Shown: one piece after another, positions 54,260 to 63,704 of the stretch
Position numbering within the stretch: the first letter of the stretch is position 1
How the letters are laid out: every line of letters starts with the position of its first letter
Source of the DNA: Akkermansiaceae bacterium UBA956
GTDB taxonomy: Bacteria > Verrucomicrobiota > Verrucomicrobiia > Verrucomicrobiales > Akkermansiaceae
Reading direction: 5' to 3'
NCBI GenBank assembly: GCA_002293145.1
Contig: DBCO01000013.1
Span: forward strand, 1-64,000
DNA length: 64,000 bases
The notes under the pieces: generated by a model
What the model was told of the DNA's origin: nothing
The model's input: only the letters and a program-made list of their open reading frames with translations
The model's database searches: none
Made by a program: the position numbers and the translations under genes

Positions 54260-57200
54260 TTACTGACGGGTGATGGTTTCGCTAAGGTTCAAAAGGAGTT
54301 GTGCAACAGCAGACCAAGCGGCCTGCGATTCGACAGGAAACTCTGCATTGATCGGGCTCTCGCCGCTTTGCAAATACTGACGTGCGAGATCAGGATAACC
54401 GGAAAATTTTTCGTTTTCACGAGCCAGAGCCTCAGTGAGCACACGGGACTCCTCAGCATTTGGTTCACGAGCGGTGACAGCACGGAAACCATAGGCCAAG
54501 CGTGCGCCATCATCACTGCCGCCTTCTTTGAGAATTCTCACCGCAAAATGCCGCGCGGCTTCTACAAACTGCGGGTCGTTAAGCAACACCAGTGCCTGCA
54601 AAGGGGTATTGGTGGCGGTGCGACCGACGGTGCAAACTTCGCGATTCGGCGCATCGAAGGTTGCAAGGTTTGTCGGAGGCAAGGTGCGTTTCCAGTAAGT
54701 ATAAAGTGAGCGCCGATAGAGCTTTTCACCTTGATCTTGCACAAACGTTTGCGCAGTAGCAGGAGTGGAGCCATAGTGACTCACCGCACGCCAAAGATCG
54801 CCAGGTTGATAGGTTTTCACCGAGGGACCACCAATGCGACCCACTAGCAATCCCGAAACCGCGAGAGCCTGATCACGAATCGACTCTGCACTCAAGCGGA
54901 AGCGCGGACCGCGAGCGAGCCACTCATTGAGAGGATCGCGCGCTAGCATTTCCGCCGTCGTATCCGAGCGTTGGCGATAGGTCTGCGAGGTGACGATCAA
55001 CTTCATCATCTGCTTCACATTCCATCCACTTTCGACAAAATGCACCGCCAACCAATCGAGCAACTCAGGATGAGTCGGCCACACACCTTGCGATCCAAAG
55101 TCCGCCGTTGAGGTGCTGAGGCCACGGCCAAAGGCGATTTCCCAGAATCGATTAACCGCAACGCGCGCAGTGAGTGGGTGATCGCGACTGACAGTCCATT
55201 GGGCGAGATCAAGGCGTGTCGCAGGGGATTTTGCGAGTGCGGGCAGAAATGTCGGTGTGCCAGGCTGCACTTCTGCCAATGGAGAGCTGTAAACGCCACG
55301 TTCGAGGATGTGAGTTTTGCGCGGAGTTTTCGACTCGTTCATCACCAAGATCGAATGCTTTTGTGTTAGAATAGCAAGGCGCTCTTTGAGGTGCTCGACA
55401 CGACTGCGCAATGGGGCATAAGCCGCAGATACTTCACGGAAATAGTTGGCCAAACGTTGTTGTTGCTCGGCGCTGCGCAGGCTTGGCTCGGCATGAATGA
55501 CCTCTAACACATCTGCTGGATGTTCACTATCATCGGTCTTGCCCGTGAATGCGACGATGCGAAATTTACCAGGATTTTTTCCACTGCCATGATTGAAAAC
55601 AAGCTCGGTGGTGAAGAACGGAAATTGTGAGCGAAGCAGCGGTTCGGCGAAAGTAAGCGTCAGATGTTGCGGTGCTGCACCTGCTTGCGGACTCCATCCG
55701 GTGGCGGTGTCAGAACTCCACAAAGCTGATACGGGGAAGCCCGGTTGCTGGGTGCTGGCTGTGATGCGCGCAATCGGCAGTGGTGCATTCGGATCGACAT
55801 TGCCGGCTTGGAATCCTGTCGAACTGCTATTGACCGTGGTCATGATGAAGCTGCCCTGATGGAAGCCGATACTATTACCGCTCTGTGCGGCGGGCTCAAA
55901 GATGATGCGCACGCCATCGATTTTTTCCATCGATGCCGGGAGTTTTGTTGATACGGTGTATGCGGCATAGTCACCTCCATTTACTTCCACTGCATGATCG
56001 GGCTGAATCTTGAAACGATCTGCCGCCCCGTTAGGTGTAGTAACAGCAAGCGTTTCGCAAGGTTGGGTGATGAAATCTTTACCGCGATAGGCATGCTGAG
56101 CGCGCACTTCTTTTTCCCATGCTTGAAGGGCCTCAGGTTGAGATTGAGCCAATGCGGATTCTGCATGAGCCATCTCGTTTTTCACGACTTCCACTTCCTG
56201 CGGCGTCGCCAGTGGACTCATCGCATCCATGCTGGGTTGGGAATTCCGACCACCATCACCATCAAGCCCATTGTCATCAAGCCGATTGAAAAACGCGAAC
56301 ATTTGGAAATAGTCTTTTTGCGTAATCGGGTCATACTTGTGATCATGGCACTGTGCACAGGCCATGGTGATGCCGATCACTGCCTCGCCGTATGTCTTAA
56401 CGCGGTCTGCAGCATAGTTGGTTAGATTTTCCTCGGGAATGGTTCCGCCTTCATGCGTGATGCTATGATTGCGCTGAAATGCAGTAGCAATGAAATCGGC
56501 CTCTGTGGCATTCGGCAACAGATCTCCGGCGAGTTGTTTGACTAAAAATTGATCATACGGCATATTGTCTTGAAATGCTTTGATCGCCCAATCTCGCCAT
56601 AGCCAAGCGTGCCGACCTCCATCGATCGAGTAGCCATTGGTATCTGCATAGCGCGAGGCATCCAACCAAGGCTGCACCATGGCTTCTCCATAATGCGGCG
56701 ATGCGAGTAAGCGATCCACCAGTAGGTCATAGGCTTGCGGGTTCTGATCTTGCACAAATGCTTGCACTTCCTGCGGAGATGGTGGCAGACCTGTAAGATC
56801 GAGCGTCACGCGGCGAATCAATGCACCGCGCTCCGCTTCAGTCGAAAATGTTAGATTTTTTTCCTGCAAGGTCTTGGCGACAAAGGCATCAATGGGATGG
56901 GTAACTCCAGCCACGACAGGAACCGCGGGCTTTTCTGGTTTCACAAATGCCCAGTGTCCTTCATATGCTGCACCTTGCTCGATCCAGCGGCGAATCACAT
57001 CACGTTGTTCTTCACTGAGGGGCGCATGATGCTTCGGTGGCGGCATGATGTCATCGGGATCGGTGAGATTGATGCGACGCCACACCTCTGACTCCGCCAA
57101 CTTACCAGGGACAATTGCAATTTTTCCCGACTCGCCCTTGCCGTAAGCATTTTCGGCAATATCCAAGCGCAATTCAGCTTCCCGCGCGTTGGCATCGAAG

Positions 57201-57319
57201 CCATGACAAGCGAAACAATTTTGTGATAAAACGGGCCGTACGTCTCGATTGAAGCGCACTGGTTCTTCCACTGCGATGAGCAGTTGCGGGAGAAAGCAAA
57301 TGAGGAAAATGAAGCGCAT
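54260..57319 (-). CDS. Planctomycete-type cytochrome c with DUF1549 and DUF1553
   Basis: The 1019-residue exported protein has a signal peptide (1-16), then the haem motif CFACHG (Cys35, Cys38, His39) of the PSCyt1 domain. DUF1549 (TLDLTGLPPSPQEVQAFV, SPHYGEAMVQPWLDASRYADTNGY) and a concanavalin-like insert around 440-640 follow. DUF1553 closes it (LDLAQWTVSRDHPLTARVAVNRFWE, NTPLQALVLLNDPQFVEAAR). It is the first gene of the operon with DUF1501 and a sulfatase, thought to act on sulfated glycans, though the chemistry is unknown. Confidence 0.94.
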   Translation of the reverse strand: MRFIFLICFLPQLLIAVEEPVRFNRDVRPVLSQNCFACHGFDANAREAELRLDIAENAYGKGESGKIAIVPGKLAESEVWRRINLTDPDDIMPPPKHHAPLSEEQRDVIRRWIEQGAAYEGHWAFVKPEKPAVPVVAGVTHPIDAFVAKTLQEKNLTFSTEAERGALIRRVTLDLTGLPPSPQEVQAFVQDQNPQAYDLLVDRLLASPHYGEAMVQPWLDASRYADTNGYSIDGGRHAWLWRDWAIKAFQDNMPYDQFLVKQLAGDLLPNATEADFIATAFQRNHSITHEGGTIPEENLTNYAADRVKTYGEAVIGITMACAQCHDHKYDPITQKDYFQMFAFFNRLDDNGLDGDGGRNSQPSMDAMSPLATPQEVEVVKNEMAHAESALAQSQPEALQAWEKEVRAQHAYRGKDFITQPCETLAVTTPNGAADRFKIQPDHAVEVNGGDYAAYTVSTKLPASMEKIDGVRIIFEPAAQSGNSIGFHQGSFIMTTVNSSSTGFQAGNVDPNAPLPIARITASTQQPGFPVSALWSSDTATGWSPQAGAAPQHLTLTFAEPLLRSQFPFFTTELVFNHGSGKNPGKFRIVAFTGKTDDSEHPADVLEVIHAEPSLRSAEQQQRLANYFREVSAAYAPLRSRVEHLKERLAILTQKHSILVMNESKTPRKTHILERGVYSSPLAEVQPGTPTFLPALAKSPATRLDLAQWTVSRDHPLTARVAVNRFWEIAFGRGLSTSTADFGSQGVWPTHPELLDWLAVHFVESGWNVKQMMKLIVTSQTYRQRSDTTAEMLARDPLNEWLARGPRFRLSAESIRDQALAVSGLLVGRIGGPSVKTYQPGDLWRAVSHYGSTPATAQTFVQDQGEKLYRRSLYTYWKRTLPPTNLATFDAPNREVCTVGRTATNTPLQALVLLNDPQFVEAARHFAVRILKEGGSDDGARLAYGFRAVTAREPNAEESRVLTEALARENEKFSGYPDLARQYLQSGESPINAEFPVESQAAWSAVAQLLLNLSETITRQ

Positions 57320-57409
57320 ATGAGGAATAGGTAACTCAAGGAAATACGCCGATGAGGAAAGTATTCTTACACGCTAATCGAAAAACTACCCATCTCTCAT
57401 CCCGCATAC

Positions 57410-58570
57410 TCACGGTGTGTAAATCACCACTGGGCCGACGCCACTTCCCTGCACGCTGCGCAATTTTTTCACGGCACGGATGACAGCCATGGCGGCACCT
57501 TGAGCCTCGCTCATCGTATTGATTGTGGAAAAACTTACGCGCAAGCTGCTTTTCGCCTGCGCCTCACTCAGCCCCATCGCCATCTGCACATGCGAGGGCT
57601 TCTGCTTTCCGGCCATGCAGGCAGATCCTGCAGAACAAGCCACACCCATGTCATCGAGCAAAATCAATAGCCCCGCGGCCTCACATCCCGCAAAGGAAAG
57701 ATGGCTGGTGTTCGGCAATCTCGATGCAATATCACCATTCCGCACCACGCCCTCGATCCCCCGTATCACAGCTGCTTCAAAAGCATCGCGGATCGTCGCC
57801 ACATCGTCCATGGCACCGGTTGCGAGTTTTTTCGCCGACAACTTCACCGCCGCCGCAAGTCCTACGATGGCCGCAACATTTTCTGTACCACTGCGGCGAC
57901 CCATCTCTTGCCCTCCGCCATAAAGCATCGGCACAAACTGACAACCCCGCCGCACGTATAAGGCACCACTGCCCTTGGGGCCGTGAAATTTATGCGCGGA
58001 GATCGCCATTGCATCTACCGCGCTCGATCCCACTTCGAGCGGAATTTTTCCAACTGCTTGCACCGCATCACAAAAAAACGGCACACCTTGCGAATGTGCC
58101 ATTTCCGCCGCGCCGCGCCAATCTAAGATCACTCCCGTCTCATTATTCGCTGCCATCACCGAGGCAAAAGCCGCGCCCTTAAGTTTCGCTGCAAATTCTT
58201 CCTTGCGCAGTGTGCCTAGTGAATCCACACCACAGCAAATCATCCCCCGCTGCATCCGCTGCCCACTGCGCAAAACCGCACTGTGCTCGACCTCCGATGT
58301 CAAAAAATACCCTTCGCACGCCACTGAATCCCAACCCGCCAGCAGAGCATTGACCGCTTCAGTTCCCCCACTCGTGAAAATCACCTCATCCTCGCGCGCA
58401 CCCCACCATTCTGCGACAATGCCACGCGCTTCCTCTAGTGCCGCCCGCGCCCGCTTGCCGCCCTGATGCGTGCTCGAAGGATTGTGAAAATACTCACGCA
58501 GCCAAGGCTCCATCGCCCCCCAAACCTCATCCGCCAGCGGAGTCGTCGCATTTGCATCTAAATAGATCAC
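57410..58570 (-). CDS. Cysteine desulfurase (NifS/IscS type)
   Basis: The 386-residue PLP enzyme releases sulfur from cysteine for Fe-S assembly. It starts IYLDANATTPL, has the PLP lysine in SAHKFHGPKGSGALY and the active cysteine in CSAGSACMAGKQKPSH. The start is read as GTG at 58570, with TTAGGA 7 bases upstream; a TTG two codons further upstream is the alternative. The promoter space is shared with divergent gap. Confidence 0.95.
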   Translation of the reverse strand: MIYLDANATTPLADEVWGAMEPWLREYFHNPSSTHQGGKRARAALEEARGIVAEWWGAREDEVIFTSGGTEAVNALLAGWDSVACEGYFLTSEVEHSAVLRSGQRMQRGMICCGVDSLGTLRKEEFAAKLKGAAFASVMAANNETGVILDWRGAAEMAHSQGVPFFCDAVQAVGKIPLEVGSSAVDAMAISAHKFHGPKGSGALYVRRGCQFVPMLYGGGQEMGRRSGTENVAAIVGLAAAVKLSAKKLATGAMDDVATIRDAFEAAVIRGIEGVVRNGDIASRLPNTSHLSFAGCEAAGLLILLDDMGVACSAGSACMAGKQKPSHVQMAMGLSEAQAKSSLRVSFSTINTMSEAQGAAMAVIRAVKKLRSVQGSGVGPVVIYTP

Positions 58571-58669
58571 ACACAAATCCTAAACCAATTCGCGAAAATG
58601 ATCAACATCGACCCGCAAAAACATCCAAGCCAAATTTCGCGGTATGCTACACTTTTCTGCAATCGTGTA

Positions 58670-58697
58670 TTGACGCGGCCCGGTTTCCCCCTATCAT
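58670..58697 (+). promoter_or_regulatory. Strong sigma-70-type promoter upstream of gap
   Basis: TTGACG (58670-58675) and TATCAT (58692-58697) are separated by 16 bases. Transcription would begin near 58704, giving a leader of about 60 bases. Confidence 0.6.
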
Positions 58698-58762
58698 CCG
58701 CGCGCCGCGTGGACTGCTCTACGCTTTCCAGCACGGCTTTAACCATCCACGCTATCAATCAT

Positions 58763-59770
58763 ATGCCTAAATACGCCATCAACGGATTCGGACGCATCGG
58801 ACGCAACGTTCTGCGCGCCATGAGCGACGAAGAACTTCGCAACGTCGTTGCCATCAACGACCTTACCGACAACCACACCCTTGCTCACTTGCTGAAATAC
58901 GACTCCACGCAAGGCAAATTCAACGGTGAAGTCACCTACGACGAAAAATTTATCATCGTTCGTGGTCACAAAATCCACGCACTCGCTGAGCGCGATCCTT
59001 CCAAACTGCCATGGGCCGAACTCGGCGTTGACGTTGTTTTGGAATCCACTGGCTTCTTCACCGATCGTGACAAAGCTGCAGCTCACCTTAGCGCTGGTGC
59101 CAAAAAAGTGCTCATCTCCGCACCTGCCACCAACCCTGACATCACCATCTGCATCGGTATCAACGACGATCTCTACGACGCTTCCAAGCACCACATCGTT
59201 TCGAACGCTTCTTGCACCACCAACTGCCTTGCGCCATTGGTAAAAGTTCTCAACGACAAATGGGGCATCGAGCGTGGTTTCATGACCACCATCCACTCCT
59301 ACACCAACGACCAAAACATCCTCGACCTTCCTCACAAGGATCTCCGTCGTGGCCGTGCAGCCGCTGTGAACATCGTTCCATCCGCAACGGGCGCTGCTCG
59401 TGCGATTGGTGAAGTCATTCCTTCCATGAAGGGCAAACTCAACGGTGGAGCCTTCCGCGTTCCGACTCCAACTGGCTCCTTCACCGACCTCGTCGTCGAA
59501 CTGAAAGCTGGTGTGAGCGTGACCGTTGCCGAAATCAACGCCGCGTTCAAAGAAGCTGCCGAAGGCCCTATGAAAGGTGTCCTCGCTTATTGCGATGAGC
59601 CAATCGTTCTCCAAGACATCGTTTCTGATCCACACAGCTCCATCTATGACTCCGAACTCACACTCGTGATCTCCGGCAACATGGTCAAAGTGGGCTCATG
59701 GTACGACAACGAGTGGGGCTACTCCAATCGCGCTGGCGAAGCTCTCAAAATGCTCGGCACCAAAGCGTAA
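58763..59770 (+). CDS. gap: Glyceraldehyde-3-phosphate dehydrogenase
   Basis: The 335-residue NAD-dependent glycolytic enzyme begins PKYAINGFGRIGRNVLRAM and has the active cysteine in SNASCTTNCLAP and C-terminal WYDNEWGYSNR. The ATG at 58763 matches the family start. It stands alone between a promoter and a strong terminator. Confidence 0.98.
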   Translation: MPKYAINGFGRIGRNVLRAMSDEELRNVVAINDLTDNHTLAHLLKYDSTQGKFNGEVTYDEKFIIVRGHKIHALAERDPSKLPWAELGVDVVLESTGFFTDRDKAAAHLSAGAKKVLISAPATNPDITICIGINDDLYDASKHHIVSNASCTTNCLAPLVKVLNDKWGIERGFMTTIHSYTNDQNILDLPHKDLRRGRAAAVNIVPSATGAARAIGEVIPSMKGKLNGGAFRVPTPTGSFTDLVVELKAGVSVTVAEINAAFKEAAEGPMKGVLAYCDEPIVLQDIVSDPHSSIYDSELTLVISGNMVKVGSWYDNEWGYSNRAGEALKMLGTKA

Positions 59771-59795
59771 TCGCTCGTTAAAGCAATCATTTCTC

Positions 59796-59829
59796 AAAAA
59801 CCGACCAGTTCGCGCTGGTCGGTTTTTTT
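59796..59829 (+). terminator. Rho-independent terminator of gap
   Basis: CCGACCAG / CTGGTCGG form an 8-bp stem extended by A-T pairs, with a loop of TTCGCG and seven T residues after it. Confidence 0.95.
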
Positions 59830-59863
59830 CTAGCAAAACTCCGCGATCCAACATTTTTTATCC

Positions 59864-60487
59864 ATGAACCAAGACTACACTCTTCACATCTACACTGGTG
59901 GCCTTGTCGAAACCAATGGCTACCTGCTCGCTTTCAACGATGGAACGAACATTCTCATCGACGCCCCCGAAGGTGTCAGCTCATGGCTTCAGAAAAAAAA
60001 TCTCAAGCCTAGCCACTTGCTGCTGACTCATCAGCACTACGATCACGTTATGGATGCCGCAGCTGTGCAGGCACTCGGAGTTCCGGTTTACGCCCACTCA
60101 CCCTACTCGACCTTTCTCACGCTCGAGACCATGGCGCGCGCTTGGGGTATGCCACAAGTTTCGGCCTATCAGATCGATCACCTCCTTGCCGAGCAAACTT
60201 CACTCACCTTCGGGTCGCAAAAATTTTCCCTCGCCCACGTACCAGGCCATTCTCCTGATTCCGTGACATTTTACCACGAATCTTCAGGCCAGCTGTTTTC
60301 GGGCGATACTTTATTTCAGCAATCCATCGGTCGAGCCGATCTCCCCGGCCACGGAGATCCACGCCTCCTCATCGCCGGCATCCGCCAAAAACTTCTCACC
60401 CTGCCCGTCGCAACCACCGTTTACCCCGGCCACGGATCATCCACCACCATCCAAGCCGAAATACAACGCAATCCGTATCTTCGCTAA
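59864..60487 (+). CDS. MBL-fold metallo-hydrolase (glyoxalase II-like)
   Basis: The 207-residue protein has the metal motif THQHYDHV (His56, His58, Asp60, His61), a second-site HVPGHSPDS, GDTLFQQSIGRADLP and a terminal YPGHG. It resembles YcbL-type hydroxyacylglutathione hydrolases. Its substrate cannot be stated from sequence. Confidence 0.9.
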   Translation: MNQDYTLHIYTGGLVETNGYLLAFNDGTNILIDAPEGVSSWLQKKNLKPSHLLLTHQHYDHVMDAAAVQALGVPVYAHSPYSTFLTLETMARAWGMPQVSAYQIDHLLAEQTSLTFGSQKFSLAHVPGHSPDSVTFYHESSGQLFSGDTLFQQSIGRADLPGHGDPRLLIAGIRQKLLTLPVATTVYPGHGSSTTIQAEIQRNPYLR

Positions 60488-60497
60488 GATTTCCGAT

Positions 60498-60920
60498 CTA
60501 ACGAAACGGTGCAAGCAAAGTAAACGGCCAAAGTGGCACATTGCGCAACACCCAAAATCCTAAAATGCCCCAAACGATCGCCCAAGCATATTTCGGTGCG
60601 AGTATTGTTTGCGGCACGCTGCCAAGTTTCCACTCCAGCACGATTTGGCGCAGGAAAAAAATGCCGAACCCCATGAAAATGGCAATCACCAAGGCATTCA
60701 TCTGCAAAGCATCTACGATTCGGCCTTGCGCCAACATCATCATGCATCGCCGCCCACCGCAACCAGGGCAGTGCAATCCCGTGAATTTATAAAACACACA
60801 CGGTGGCATCAACCCGAGTAGTTTCGACTGCAACAAAAATGCCGCAATAGCCGCTAAGAACACCAAACTTCCCAGCAAAGTCCATGGCCGCGACATCACT
60901 AGACGCACTTCATTCATCAC
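60498..60920 (-). CDS. DUF2752 membrane protein
   Basis: The 140-residue protein has the DUF2752 signature: PPCVFYKFTGLHCPGCGGRRCMMML with Cys residues, and two or three membrane helices (residues about 14-32, 69-87 and 108-125). It is coupled to the gene upstream by an ATGA overlap at 60917-60920. Function unknown. Confidence 0.82.
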   Translation of the reverse strand: MMNEVRLVMSRPWTLLGSLVFLAAIAAFLLQSKLLGLMPPCVFYKFTGLHCPGCGGRRCMMMLAQGRIVDALQMNALVIAIFMGFGIFFLRQIVLEWKLGSVPQTILAPKYAWAIVWGILGFWVLRNVPLWPFTLLAPFR

Positions 60921-61108
60921 TTCGGTTGCGCTTGCTCAAAAAGCTTCCTATGATGTTCTATCATCAATTCAGGATGCACCTGCAAATACAGGCTCAACCC
61001 ACCAATAACCAAGGGAAAAATAACGCTAAGGTACCCGAGGACCAACATCGCCTGCGCACTAGCTTCATTCACCAGACCGAGCTGCTTGCCATTTTTTTGT
61101 AATACCAT
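60917..61108 (-). CDS. Small single-pass membrane protein
   Basis: From the ATG at 61108 this is 63 residues, with one hydrophobic segment (AMLVLGYLSVIFPLVIGGLSLYL) and a charged tail. An upstream ATG at 61186 would overlap the previous gene. I do not recognise a family. It is overlapped by the DUF2752 gene, so the two are translated together. Confidence 0.55.
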   Translation of the reverse strand: MVLQKNGKQLGLVNEASAQAMLVLGYLSVIFPLVIGGLSLYLQVHPELMIEHHRKLFEQAQPK

Positions 61109-61151
61109 TGCATTGTGTGTAAATTGAATTGAGTTAGACCTAGCAGCTATT

Positions 61152-61619
61152 TTAAAATTTGCTGTAAAAGTAGACAATAAAACCAATCGTAGCCAATTGG
61201 AAAAGAATCCCTAAATAGCCAGTGATCAATCCAGCAATTGCCATGGCACGACCCGCAACGGGAAACTCAGACTCCCGAATCCGCTTCAGAGCCATGTGCC
61301 CGCAAATCACCGCCGGGACCGCGGCCACTGCATTGACATAGCACAGGATCAAGCTCACAATACCACAAACCATACTCGCAATCGCAAGACCTGAATTCGG
61401 CACAGGCATTTGCATCTGCGGCACAAAACTCGATGGCCCCAAGCTCATGGGCTGGACTTGTTGCAATGCGAGAGATGAATAAGGTTGCCAGTTGCTCATG
61501 CCCTCGCGCCAAACCAAGGTCTGCGAGGTAATGCGACCTTGAGCGATCAATGCTTGCAACGCATGATCATCTACCGGGCCAAGTTGCCCGCCATTTTCTC
61601 CGTAGTACCAGTCAGACAT
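61152..61619 (-). CDS. GYF_2 and DUF4190 membrane protein
   Basis: The 155-residue protein has a GYF_2 domain at residues about 2-50 (DWYYGENGGQLGPVDDHAL ... LVWREGMSNWQPY). A DUF4190 double-helix membrane region follows (LAIASMVCGIVSLILCYV, then AMAIAGLITGYLGILFQL). Such proteins are small membrane scaffolds of unknown role. It probably heads the unit with the two genes downstream. Confidence 0.85.
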   Translation of the reverse strand: MSDWYYGENGGQLGPVDDHALQALIAQGRITSQTLVWREGMSNWQPYSSLALQQVQPMSLGPSSFVPQMQMPVPNSGLAIASMVCGIVSLILCYVNAVAAVPAVICGHMALKRIRESEFPVAGRAMAIAGLITGYLGILFQLATIGFIVYFYSKF

Positions 61620-61723
61620 AAATTTTTCCGACGACACGTTTTTCCTGTCGGATGATATACATTAAAAGACCACAGCCCACTTGACAATCACAATATGATG
61701 AACGAGCAACACTTGCTGCTATT

Positions 61724-62944
61724 TTACATCATCGCCCTAAAGCACAGCCACAATCCATAACCAAGAACCGCAAAGCAAGCTGCGGCCGCTATTTTATCAG
61801 AGAGAGATGCACTAGGGCGCATGGCGCTTTCGGAACGAGGAAAGACGATCAACGCGTAGAGCATCCCGGCAAGTAATCCACCAGCGTGTGCCGCATTGTC
61901 TATAAAGCGAATCCCCACCAACCCGATCACCCCAGTTGCGATCAGCGCGAAAAGCAATCTTCGGCGTGATGACCTCGGCACCAGCCGAGCATGTCGCCAC
62001 TCAAACACTAACAGAAAACCCAACATCCCCATGATGCCGCCCGATGCACCCAGGGCGTATTGCGGTTCAGCCCCTGGCGGAACTTCTGCTAACGAAAACA
62101 ACAAGCTCGCCTCGCCGCCAAGCCATGCGGAAAACACAAAAACCATCACCACATGCGGCCAACGCGCAAGAGCTTCAATGCGTTTTCCCAAATACAACAA
62201 ACCCAGCGCATTCATGAAAAAATGCGCCGCATGACCATGCAGCAACGGCGCAGTGAGTAATCGCCAACGTTCCGCATCGCCTAACATCAAGGCCGCGGCT
62301 TTGGTCTTACCAGAGATGATTTGTAAAGCACCAGCAAAAGCAATGACCCCCATGAGCACCTTCGTTGCGTATATTTTTTGCCACTCCAACCATGTCTCGA
62401 ATCGCGCCAACTCTGCTGCCTCGCGCATCGTCTCTACCGTCCATCCCTTTACCTCATGATAGCGCTTTCTGCTATCATACCAAGGCGTGGCAAAAAACAT
62501 CAACAACATCAAAAAGCCCATCACTGGAGCCATGCTATCCCATAACACCCGCAGCAAAACCAGCGGGGCTGCATCAGGTATCGCTTGGTAAATTTCCCAA
62601 CCTGTGTAGACTTGAAAACCTACGAATAACAGCAATCCGAATTTTAATTGACCAGCCGCATGATCGAGTTGTCGCCGTGCAGCCACGCTGCGCGATTGCT
62701 TAAGGGCCTCATGCAAACTCGGAATCGCCTCGGGAACTTCGAGATTTGTCTGCCCAGGCGTCCACACTAGGCCAATGGATTCATTGACGTCATCCCGCAG
62801 CAATTGCACCAATTCCACTTCACTCGCCACAGCGGTCAGCCCATGCCAACGATGATTGTAGCCCCAGTTCGCATCTGGGGCGCTGGGAAACAATTCGGGC
62901 CGCGCCCAAATCGGTCGGCCCGTGTTATTTTCGCTAGGATTCAC
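61724..62944 (-). CDS. Rhomboid-family intramembrane serine protease
   Basis: The 406-residue protein has an N-terminal cytosolic part of about 100 residues, extra membrane helices, and the rhomboid core. The core contains HGHAAHFFMNALGLLYLG (oxyanion His/Asn region), GASGGIMGMLG with the catalytic Ser, and AHAGGLLAGM with the catalytic His. Substrates are unknown. The extended N-terminus is longer than in E. coli GlpG. Confidence 0.9.
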   Translation of the reverse strand: MNPSENNTGRPIWARPELFPSAPDANWGYNHRWHGLTAVASEVELVQLLRDDVNESIGLVWTPGQTNLEVPEAIPSLHEALKQSRSVAARRQLDHAAGQLKFGLLLFVGFQVYTGWEIYQAIPDAAPLVLLRVLWDSMAPVMGFLMLLMFFATPWYDSRKRYHEVKGWTVETMREAAELARFETWLEWQKIYATKVLMGVIAFAGALQIISGKTKAAALMLGDAERWRLLTAPLLHGHAAHFFMNALGLLYLGKRIEALARWPHVVMVFVFSAWLGGEASLLFSLAEVPPGAEPQYALGASGGIMGMLGFLLVFEWRHARLVPRSSRRRLLFALIATGVIGLVGIRFIDNAAHAGGLLAGMLYALIVFPRSESAMRPSASLSDKIAAAACFAVLGYGLWLCFRAMM

Positions 62945-62968
62945 TCTGTGAGAGCGGCGCTCGCGCGA

Positions 62969-63505
62969 TTATTTGTCTGTGGCAGCAGGAGGAGTTGCAG
63001 ACTCCTTTGGCTGGGCTGCTTCTGGCTGGGCTGCTTCTGGCTGGGCTGCTTCTGGCTGGGCTGCTTCTGGCTGCACAGCCTCAGGAGCTGCCGCATCCGC
63101 AGGCACGGACACTGGAGCTGTCGTCGCCGTGGTAGTCGTGGCTGTAGCCTCCAGTTCTTCGCTCAGCGATGTAGCAACTGGAGTTTGCACTTCTTCGATC
63201 TCTGCCGCAGGCTCATCAGTCTTCGCTAGAGAATTGATTTTGCTCTTCCGCTGCATCAAGATCGCCAAAGTAAGGGTCAAAACGAAAAACAGCACCGCCA
63301 TGTAAACAGTGCCTTTTTGTAAAACATTTGTCGTCCGCGCACCGAACAATTGATCAGTCGTGTTAGCACCAAATGCGGCGCCAAGGCCTTCTTGCTTAGG
63401 ACGTTGCATCAACACCAGAAGGATCATAAACAAACAAACGAAAACGTAAATCACCAACAACGCCGTGATGCTGACATTCAAATAGTTGATACCGAGAAGA
63501 GTCAT
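62969..63505 (-). CDS. secG: SecG preprotein translocase subunit with long repeat tail
   Basis: SecG assists SecYE in protein export. From the ATG at 63505 there are 178 residues: the two-helix SecG core (VFVCLFMILLVLMQRPKQEGLGAAFG, then a second helix VYMAVLFFVLTLTLAIL) and a 100-residue acidic, Ala/Pro/Thr-rich tail containing the repeat QPEAA. Typical SecG is 75-120 residues. The start at 63505 avoids a long unconserved extension upstream. Confidence 0.88.
   Translation of the reverse strand: MTLLGINYLNVSITALLVIYVFVCLFMILLVLMQRPKQEGLGAAFGANTTDQLFGARTTNVLQKGTVYMAVLFFVLTLTLAILMQRKSKINSLAKTDEPAAEIEEVQTPVATSLSEELEATATTTTATTAPVSVPADAAAPEAVQPEAAQPEAAQPEAAQPEAAQPKESATPPAATDK
63011..63070 (-). 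repeat. Four identical 15-bp tandem repeats in secG
   Basis: Four perfect copies of CTGGGCTGCTTCTGG (plus strand) encode Q-P-E-A-A units on the minus strand. A partial degenerate copy follows. Slippage could change tail length without a frameshift. Confidence 0.95.
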
Positions 63506-63704
63506 GAGCGCGGAAATATGCAGAGCAACACACAATTTGTAAAGGGAAGTTTTCGAGAAATTCCGCGAAAGTTCATAAAACGCCCCTAAGAATGATTTTT
63601 GCAGAAATTTTTCCAATGAACTCATTTTATCAAACAAAAAATCTCACCAGCATCGCTAAAGCGTTGGATTTCCCATCTGATTCAACCATTTATCAACCCG
63701 CACT

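Noticed and set aside
58739..59635. A 298-codon minus-strand frame across gap
   Set aside because: It lies wholly opposite gap and shows only Val/Gly/Asp-rich antisense composition with no family match.
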